Positions 42,027 through 48,144 of a stretch of DNA of 48,144 bases are shown one piece after another; positions within the stretch are counted from its first letter, which is position 1; the number at the start of each line of letters is the position of its first letter. Where the stretch lies: contig DASPJR010000151.1 in the NCBI GenBank assembly GCA_035628505.1, forward strand, positions 1-48,144. Direction: 5' to 3'. Source of the DNA: DASPJR01 sp035628505. Lineage in GTDB: Bacteria > Planctomycetota > SZUA-567 > H5-PLA8. Made by a program: the position numbers and the translations under genes. A model generated the notes under the pieces. It saw only the letters and a program-made list of their open reading frames with translations. It ran no database searches and was not told the origin of the DNA.

Positions 42027-45000
42027 ATGTTGACGTGCAATCGGCTGTGCTCGGCAGGAAAGGATCCGGCTATTCGTTATCTCTCGAAACGTTTCTTTCT
42101 GCGCCACCTCTCCTTCCCATTGTCGGGCATGCTGCTGCTTCATGTTCTCATATCGGCAAAAATCCTTGCTGGAGAGGCAGACCCAAACGAGGCCAAGGCC
42201 AAGGGCCCTGAACACAACGTTACGCTTTCTGAAGAGCCAGGTGTACTGGATCTGCTGACCAAGGCGCAGAAAGCGCGTGCCCGCGCCGAAAAGGATCCCG
42301 AAGTCTGGCCCGAATGCGTTAAATATTACGCTGAGATTCTCAAGAAGTATCCCAACACCGTTTACCTGGACCGCTGGGAAGGTCCGGACAAAACGGAGAT
42401 GGCGTACAAGAACGGGCTTTACAAGTCCACTCGCGAGCGTGTCGCTAAAGACATCGCCAGCCTTCCGCCGGGCGGGCTGAATGTTTACCGCGTCATCAAC
42501 GATCCAATTGCCCGCGCGCTGTTCAACGAAGCGCAGGCGCAGTTCGATGAACGCCAGATGGAGCAGGTCGCGCAGGAATATTTTCCGACATCCTTTGGTG
42601 ACGATGCCCTGCTTTGGCTGGCCGAAGTATCATCCTCGCGCGGCGCACACCGCCAGACGCTGCTGCGGCTCAACCAGGCGCTGAAACATCCAAATCCAAG
42701 CATCTCGAAAACCGCGTTGCTGGTCCGCATGCTGCAGGCACAGGCCGGACTCGGCGACCGCGCTGGCGCCGAAAAAACGCTTCAGGAACTAGATGAGGCG
42801 CTCAAGGATGAAAAGTCGGGCCCGCTGCGCGTCGGCCATGATGAGGGCCCAGCGGCGCTGGCACGGCTCAAGGAACGCGTTTTAAAGATCTCCGAGCAGA
42901 AAGCGGGAACGCCGGCCGAAACGGCGGCGAACACGCGCCACTGGGAAACGTATTTCGGCAATGCCAGCCACAACAAGGTTCAGCCCAGCCGCCAGAACAT
43001 CGGACTGCGTAAATGGTCGGTGCCTATCCGCCACCTTTTTGAAGGTCCCGGCGCTGACGCGACGAATCCTTCAAAGGTCGTGCATGCCGACGGCACGCCC
43101 ATCGCCGATCCGACGATGAACTACCATCTAACGGCGAAGGATTCCTACTTCTACATCGCCGATTCGAACATGCTCGCCGCGTACCCGACCGGCAACCCGC
43201 AGCCGGGCCTTTTCAGCGCCGGCGGCAACGTCAAATTCCTCTATCCCAACGAAGCACAGCCCGCGCCCAAACAGCCAAAGGAAAACCAGCGTGTCGTGCG
43301 GCGCGTCTTCCGCGGCGGGATGCAGAACAGCGGCGTGCGGCATCATCCGCACTTTGCCACCATTGCAGGCGAACGCGTCTATGTGGCGCTGGGTGCCGAG
43401 GCGGTTACGCAGGATCAGGACATGTGGCGCGGACAAGAAGTCAAGCAGCCGTCAAACTACCTCGTCTGCCTCGGATACCAGTCGGGGAAGCTGATCTGGT
43501 CGCTGCAGCCGGATCTTCGCTCGCCCTCGTTCGAAGCGCACAGCAAAGCCGATCAGGATTGGCTGAAAAGCATCTTCTTCGTCAGCGCACCGACGTACGA
43601 TTCGGGCGTGCTCTACTGCATGGGCGTGCAGGTCCACGGGCTTCACGACGCCTGGGTCGCCGCATTCGATGCCGAGAATGGACGCCTGATCTGGCGCACG
43701 CAGGTCTGCTCGGCCAATCCCTACAGCGTCGGAGGCCCGGTTCAACCGGACCTCGGCTTGCCGGTCGCGGTCGCCAATGGAAGCGTCTTCGTCTGCACCA
43801 ACCTGGGCGGAGTCGCCGCGCTGGATGCGATGAGCGGCACGATCAAGTGGCTGCGCGTGTATGACCGCCAGCAGTCCGTGGACCGCATGAATAACATGGG
43901 CCGGCGCATCGCCACCGATTTCTGGGCGCCCAATCCGCCGGTTTTGACCGACAACCTCGTCATCGTGACGCCGCAGGATTCCGAATTCCTCTATGCCTAT
44001 GACATCGAGAGCGGCCGGCGCGTCTGGGAAGTTTCCCGCACCGAACGCGATCCGGGACTCAAGCATATTCTGGGCATCGCGAGCGGGAACCTGGTCGTCA
44101 CCGGCGGGAATATCCATTTTTACGAACTCAAAGGCGGACGCGAAACGGGACCTGCAAACGATCCCATCGTCTTTGAAAGCCCAATCAAGGGCCGCGGAAC
44201 AGTTACTGAAAACGTGATCCTGGTTCCCACTGAAAAGGCGCTGGTGAGCATCGACGTGACGGTGGAGAGCGGGAAGTTCCGCCCGAAAGTGCGTTCCTCC
44301 TTTAAGTGGATCCAGCCAGAGATCGAAGCGGGCAACATCGTCGTGGCCGGCGACGTGCTCTACACAGTCAGCCGCACCCACGTCAACGCGTACTTCGTCT
44401 GGGAGGAAATGGAAGGCAAGCTACGCGCCCGCATCAAGCAGAATGCGTCCGACCTGGCGGCGTACGGCGAGCTCGCTGACGTGTACCATAAGGTCGACAA
44501 GTTCGCCGAGGCCATTAAAGAGCTCGACACCGGCATTGATCTGGCCGCAAAGGCGCAGAACGATCCCAAGGTCGCGGCGATGCTGCAGGAGTTCCGGCGC
44601 AAAAAGTTCGACGCCCTGATGGAGATGGGCAGGCGCGCCTCGGCCGCCGCACCGCAACCAAACCTCGCCGCAGCTTACGAAAGCTTCAAGAAAGCTCTGG
44701 AAGTCGCGCAGCTTCCACAGCAGCCCGAAGTTTTGCCGGTTACGGCGCTGCGAGGCATGGCCGAGACGGCCGCTCAGCGCAAAGAGCTGGCGCTCGCCGT
44801 CGAACATTACCAGCAGATCATCACGCAGTACGGCGATACGGTGTACAGCTATGTTCCTGAATCGTCGGCCAAGGCGCGCCTGTTTGCGCAGGCGCGAATC
44901 GAAGAGATCCGCAAGGAAAATCCGGCCGCGTACGAAAAGCTCGAAGCACTGGCCAAAGCCGCGTTTGAGAAAGCGGGTTCAGACAGCAAGCAGCTTAACG

Positions 45001-47585
45001 CCATGCTCACGTCCTATCCCAATTCGGCCGCCAGCGGCCTGGCCATGCTCAAGCTCGCGCAGCTTGCGCTTGCCGGCAATCCCGATCAGGCCCGGCAGCA
45101 CGCGTTGAACTTCCTCAGCCGCCATAGCGACCTGCCCGAGGCTGGAAATGCGACCGCGCTTCTGGCCATTGCCTACGAGCGCGGAAAACTGCTGGGCCCG
45201 GCCAAAGACGTGCTGCGCCGCCTGGCCTCGCGCAAAGAATTGATGGACAAGCCCGTCACGATCGATCCGGCAAAACCTGACGCGTCGCTCGCCGCGCCAG
45301 TTAAAGCCGCCGAATGGGCGGCCAAGCGCCTGACTGAACCGCAGTTCCAAAATGCAGTCACCTCCGCGACGCTCTCGCACGGCGATGGCAAGCTGAAGCT
45401 GGCCTGGACGCGGCCGGCGCCGGACCACAGCGTGCCATTGCAGCCATCAGGCATCGCACCGCTCGAGCTGCGCAGGACGCTCTTCTATATTGAAAATCAG
45501 TCGGAGTTGATCGTTCAGTCCGGTTCGGAACGCGGTGAAGAAATCTGGCAGCCGCGCCCGAAGCTGCCGCAGGATGCGGTGCCGAAGCCCAATCCGCAGG
45601 ACCAGGTCCGCTTCCAGGGATTCTTCCAGCCGCCGCGCGCTGTCTGGGCTGAACATCTGTTACTGGCGCTGGGCAGCCGCGAGGTCGTCGCGTACGACAG
45701 CCGCGAAAAGGGAAAAGTCGTCTGGCGCAAGGAGCTGAAAAACCCGGTGCCGCAGCAGCGCTGCTCGCTGCAGGTTTCCTTCGGACGCGTGGTGATCGGC
45801 TATCCGAGCGGCGGGCTGAGCATTCTCGATGCGCTATCCGGTGAACAGCTCTGGTCGACGCAGGTCGAAGGCAATCAGTTCTTCACGACGCCGGCGATCG
45901 GGGACGGCTTTGTGGCCATCGGCGCGCAGAATCCGGCGCGAGTCACGATCTTTGATCTAGAGACCGGAAACCGCCGCGGTGTGGTCGATGCGGTCGCCGG
46001 CAATCTCTCCGTACCGCCCGAAGCACAGGGCGACCGCATTTTTGTCGCCGACCGCGGCAATCTGAAGGCGATCGACGGCACGAGCGGAAAACTGATCTGG
46101 AATCATGATTTCGGGGGCAACATCACACGTCTTCAAGCCGGGCGCGAGTTGGTCGTTGCTGTCATCGACGGCCGGCGCGTGGCGGCCATGAGCACCACCG
46201 AGACAGTGCCTGGAAAGATCTGGAGCCCTGTTCTGGATAAGGATGCCACCGTCAAAGATGTCTATATAGATGGCGACGATCTTTACGTGGTCGTCAGTTC
46301 TGTTGACCGCAAAGGCTCCGTCAGCGCGCATTCCATCCGGTTGCAGGGCAAGAAACAGTGGGAAGTCGATATCTCCAGCGCCCAGAGCGACTTGGCGCCG
46401 GTCTCGGCAACGTCCGTCTCGCAGGGCCATCTGATGCTGACGCAAAGCAATTGGGATCCCAATGGAGACAAGCCGGCTTCGGTGGTTCTGATCGACAGAA
46501 AAACCGGCCGCATCAACTGGGCGGAAAGCCTCGGCGCCGAGCATCGCACGATGGACAACGATGGGCTCACGCATCCGGCGTTTACCGCGCAGATGATTGA
46601 CGGCGGCATTGTCATCACGGAGTCGAAGAAGCGCACGGCGTACCTGCTGCCTGATGCAGGCAATCTGGAAGAGGGCATCAAAAAACTGCAGCAGGACGTC
46701 GCTGCCAAGCCGGCAGACATGGACTTAAAATTCAAGCTGGCCTTGCGCCTGTTCGAAAAGGGCGAGGCTGAAGCGGCGGCAAACACTTTAGCGGCGGCGC
46801 TGGGCTCAAAGGATCTCAGCGAGGAAAAGTTCGCAGCGTACTTTGCCGAATTCGCGCGGCTGCGGCAGGAACAGGCGAAGAAGCAGAAACGCACCTTTAT
46901 GTTCAACAAGGTTGCCGACGGAACGAAGCTGGATTTGAATCCGCAAAGCTGGTCAGCCGTAAGCGAAACAGTGCTGGCGAACTGGAACGATGTGTACTTC
47001 GTGAGCGACGATGAGACGTCGGGCGCGATCAAGAAGAACCATTGGAAGGGCGCCGAGGATCTGAAAGTTTCGTTCCGCGGCGCGTATGACGACAAGAATC
47101 TTTACATGCTCTTTGTTGTCACCGACGACAAGCACAAGAACGAACATGCCGACGGCACCTACTGCGATGTGGGCGACAGCGTCAAGGTGGTCTTCGACAA
47201 CGATCGCGGCGATCCGCTGCTGACCGGCGGCATGGGTTATCGCGGCGAGGACTTTGCCCTCGGCGCGTGCGTCAATGACAAAGGCGCGGTGCTGGGCTGG
47301 CGCTGGGTCGAGCACGGACAGTACCTGAGCGGCAACACGCCGCTGAATCCCGCGCCGGAAGTGGCGCGAAACGAGGCGCAGAAACAGACGATCTACAAGC
47401 TGACGCTGCCGCTGGAATATTTGACGCTGAAGGCGGAGCCCAACCGGAAGTTTGGATTCTCCTTTATCGTCAATGACCAGGACGATGGGGCGGCGGTTAC
47501 CAAGAGCATTGGCGGAAGCCCGGGCGTGCTCGGGCCGCCCTATCCGGCGCTGTTCAGTGAAGGCGTGCTGGTTGCGCCCAAATGA
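42027..47585 (+). CDS. Giant exported protein: TPR, two PQQ-type propellers, CBM9-like domain
   Basis: An 1852-residue protein from ATG 42027; the frame is open another 57 codons upstream without plausible coding character. A basic N-terminus precedes a hydrophobic stretch and a probable signal cleavage near residue 48 (LAG/EA). Then come a helical TPR-like region (~65-290), a first PQQ/BamB-type propeller (~300-775: GKLIWSLQPDL, AALDAMSGTIKW, YAYDIESGRRVW), a long TPR region (~800-1105), a second propeller (~1150-1540: LSILDALSGEQLWSTQ, KAIDGTSGKLIW), a short TPR-like piece, and a C-terminal carbohydrate-binding/DOMON-like domain (~1640-1852: RGAYDDKNLYMLFVVTDD, GDSVKVVFDN). Probably periplasmic or surface-associated, scaffolding proteins or binding polymers; whether PQQ is bound is unclear. 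MoxR follows. Confidence 0.85.
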   Translation: MLTCNRLCSAGKDPAIRYLSKRFFLRHLSFPLSGMLLLHVLISAKILAGEADPNEAKAKGPEHNVTLSEEPGVLDLLTKAQKARARAEKDPEVWPECVKYYAEILKKYPNTVYLDRWEGPDKTEMAYKNGLYKSTRERVAKDIASLPPGGLNVYRVINDPIARALFNEAQAQFDERQMEQVAQEYFPTSFGDDALLWLAEVSSSRGAHRQTLLRLNQALKHPNPSISKTALLVRMLQAQAGLGDRAGAEKTLQELDEALKDEKSGPLRVGHDEGPAALARLKERVLKISEQKAGTPAETAANTRHWETYFGNASHNKVQPSRQNIGLRKWSVPIRHLFEGPGADATNPSKVVHADGTPIADPTMNYHLTAKDSYFYIADSNMLAAYPTGNPQPGLFSAGGNVKFLYPNEAQPAPKQPKENQRVVRRVFRGGMQNSGVRHHPHFATIAGERVYVALGAEAVTQDQDMWRGQEVKQPSNYLVCLGYQSGKLIWSLQPDLRSPSFEAHSKADQDWLKSIFFVSAPTYDSGVLYCMGVQVHGLHDAWVAAFDAENGRLIWRTQVCSANPYSVGGPVQPDLGLPVAVANGSVFVCTNLGGVAALDAMSGTIKWLRVYDRQQSVDRMNNMGRRIATDFWAPNPPVLTDNLVIVTPQDSEFLYAYDIESGRRVWEVSRTERDPGLKHILGIASGNLVVTGGNIHFYELKGGRETGPANDPIVFESPIKGRGTVTENVILVPTEKALVSIDVTVESGKFRPKVRSSFKWIQPEIEAGNIVVAGDVLYTVSRTHVNAYFVWEEMEGKLRARIKQNASDLAAYGELADVYHKVDKFAEAIKELDTGIDLAAKAQNDPKVAAMLQEFRRKKFDALMEMGRRASAAAPQPNLAAAYESFKKALEVAQLPQQPEVLPVTALRGMAETAAQRKELALAVEHYQQIITQYGDTVYSYVPESSAKARLFAQARIEEIRKENPAAYEKLEALAKAAFEKAGSDSKQLNAMLTSYPNSAASGLAMLKLAQLALAGNPDQARQHALNFLSRHSDLPEAGNATALLAIAYERGKLLGPAKDVLRRLASRKELMDKPVTIDPAKPDASLAAPVKAAEWAAKRLTEPQFQNAVTSATLSHGDGKLKLAWTRPAPDHSVPLQPSGIAPLELRRTLFYIENQSELIVQSGSERGEEIWQPRPKLPQDAVPKPNPQDQVRFQGFFQPPRAVWAEHLLLALGSREVVAYDSREKGKVVWRKELKNPVPQQRCSLQVSFGRVVIGYPSGGLSILDALSGEQLWSTQVEGNQFFTTPAIGDGFVAIGAQNPARVTIFDLETGNRRGVVDAVAGNLSVPPEAQGDRIFVADRGNLKAIDGTSGKLIWNHDFGGNITRLQAGRELVVAVIDGRRVAAMSTTETVPGKIWSPVLDKDATVKDVYIDGDDLYVVVSSVDRKGSVSAHSIRLQGKKQWEVDISSAQSDLAPVSATSVSQGHLMLTQSNWDPNGDKPASVVLIDRKTGRINWAESLGAEHRTMDNDGLTHPAFTAQMIDGGIVITESKKRTAYLLPDAGNLEEGIKKLQQDVAAKPADMDLKFKLALRLFEKGEAEAAANTLAAALGSKDLSEEKFAAYFAEFARLRQEQAKKQKRTFMFNKVADGTKLDLNPQSWSAVSETVLANWNDVYFVSDDETSGAIKKNHWKGAEDLKVSFRGAYDDKNLYMLFVVTDDKHKNEHADGTYCDVGDSVKVVFDNDRGDPLLTGGMGYRGEDFALGACVNDKGAVLGWRWVEHGQYLSGNTPLNPAPEVARNEAQKQTIYKLTLPLEYLTLKAEPNRKFGFSFIVNDQDDGAAVTKSIGGSPGVLGPPYPALFSEGVLVAPK

Positions 47586-47728
47586 GAGGGAGAGTGGATA
47601 TTTCGTTCTCCCCCGTTCAGGCGAAGGAAGCAGTTCGCGGCTCGATTTTGAAGTGAAAGAAGTTTAAAAGGTAAGCAGCAGTTCCTTGGCGCCCTGGCGT
47701 CTTGGCAGTTAAAAAAGGAGACTTTCAG

Positions 47729-48144
47729 ATGTCGGACGTGGTAGCGGCCAGTGCAGCAGACCCGGCGAACAAAGAGCGCGATCTGCAGGCGGTTCAGAAA
47801 CTCAACAAATCGTACCAGCAGATCAAAGCCGAGCTGAGCAAAGTAATCGTTGGGCAGGGCAACGTGGTCGACGAACTGCTCATCGCCATCTTTGCGCGCG
47901 GCCACTGCATGCTGGAAGGCGTGCCGGGCCTGGCCAAGACGCTGCTGATCAGCACGCTGGCCGAAACGCTCAGCCTGAAATTCAACCGCATCCAGTTCAC
48001 GCCCGACTTGATGCCCTCCGACATCACCGGCACCGAAGTGATTCAGGAAAACAAGGCCACGGGACAGCGCGAGTTCAAGTTCATCCCCGGCCCGCTCTTC
48101 GCCAACGTGATCCTGGCTGACGAAATCAACCGCACGCCGCCCAA
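47729..48144 (+). CDS. MoxR-family AAA+ ATPase, cut by window edge
   Basis: The frame opens with ATG 47729, preceded by AAGGAG eight bases upstream, and runs to the right edge (138 codons seen). The N-terminal helical part LNKSYQQIKAELSKVIVGQ is typical. Walker A appears as GVPGLAKT, followed by the MoxR-type FNRIQFTPDLMPSDITG, FIPGPLFANVILADEINR (Walker B with the Asp-Glu pair) and then the edge. MoxR ATPases act as chaperones that insert cofactors or activate partner proteins and usually head operons with DUF58 and von Willebrand A genes, to be expected beyond the window. A repeat-like CTTGGCGCCCTGGCGTCTTGG lies just upstream. Confidence 0.93.
   Translation, partial: MSDVVAASAADPANKERDLQAVQKLNKSYQQIKAELSKVIVGQGNVVDELLIAIFARGHCMLEGVPGLAKTLLISTLAETLSLKFNRIQFTPDLMPSDITGTEVIQENKATGQREFKFIPGPLFANVILADEINRTPP

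Noticed and set aside
43424..44381. Overlapping frames on both strands within the giant propeller gene
   Set aside because: They are shadows of a continuous 1852-codon frame with clear propeller repeats.
1..48144. CRISPR array
   Set aside because: No regularly spaced identical repeats with unique spacers were seen; the repeats present are hairpin elements.

Overview
The window looks like a chromosomal fragment of a PVC-superphylum bacterium, most likely a planctomycete. The support is the combination of a PVC-type cytochrome c-linked dehydrogenase with HEAT repeats, a DUF6797 plus sugar-dehydrogenase-type propeller protein, a DUF1080 (3-keto-disaccharide hydrolase) protein, a DUF3500 protein, a ceramidase-like secreted protein, giant PQQ-propeller/TPR proteins and many C-terminal zinc ribbons. 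Most of the sequence is GC-rich (57% in one hand-counted line). The first ~3.8 kb is AT-rich (40% in one hand-counted line) and has different codon use.

Layout. (1) 1-3820: a foreign-looking block of four same-strand, tightly packed unknown genes. It ends exactly inside the anticodon loop of a tRNA-Lys gene of which only the 5' half (3821-3858) remains, so this is either a mobile-element boundary or an assembly junction. (2) 3935-16720: a divergent electron-transfer locus. To the left are an outer-membrane beta-barrel and a ten-heme lipoprotein with a C-terminal LVIVD-repeat domain. To the right are a soluble fusion of FHA, two cyclic-nucleotide-binding domains and a 16-Cys ferredoxin module, a haem-b-type membrane protein, a ten-heme membrane-anchored cytochrome and a four-heme cytochrome. 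Both of these last two end in a zinc ribbon. The locus carries 24 CxxCH motifs and is the best candidate for an undescribed system: a trans-envelope electron conduit whose cytoplasmic iron-sulfur subunit could be gated by a cyclic nucleotide and/or phosphoprotein signal. (3) 16728-28511: a tandem GlcG/HbpS protein, an isochorismatase/PVC-dehydrogenase fusion, ScpA, an extended SDR and a DUF6797 protein, separated by repeat-rich intergenic DNA. (4) 28615-36253: YchF, an overlapping pair of hybrid histidine kinase and P-loop kinase, a zinc alcohol dehydrogenase, a ceramidase-like protein and a DUF1080 protein. (5) 36372-37694: a small lower-GC islet next to tRNA-Asn, bounded by a 10-bp copy of the tRNA 3' end, with one frameshifted and one intact unknown gene. 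(6) 37847-48144: a DUF3500 protein, a methyltransferase, a triple-repeat protein with a zinc-ribbon partner, a tiny membrane peptide, an 1852-residue propeller/TPR/CBM9-like protein and the start of a MoxR ATPase cut by the window edge.

How the genes work together. The porin/cytochrome operon and the ferredoxin/cytochrome-b/cytochrome operon face each other across about 0.1-0.2 kb and could be co-regulated to move electrons between the quinone pool and the outer surface. The secreted dehydrogenase, DUF1080, DUF6797 and ceramidase-like proteins suggest a periplasmic, polymer-degrading heterotroph. Functional statements rest on motif and family recognition by eye; no database search was possible.
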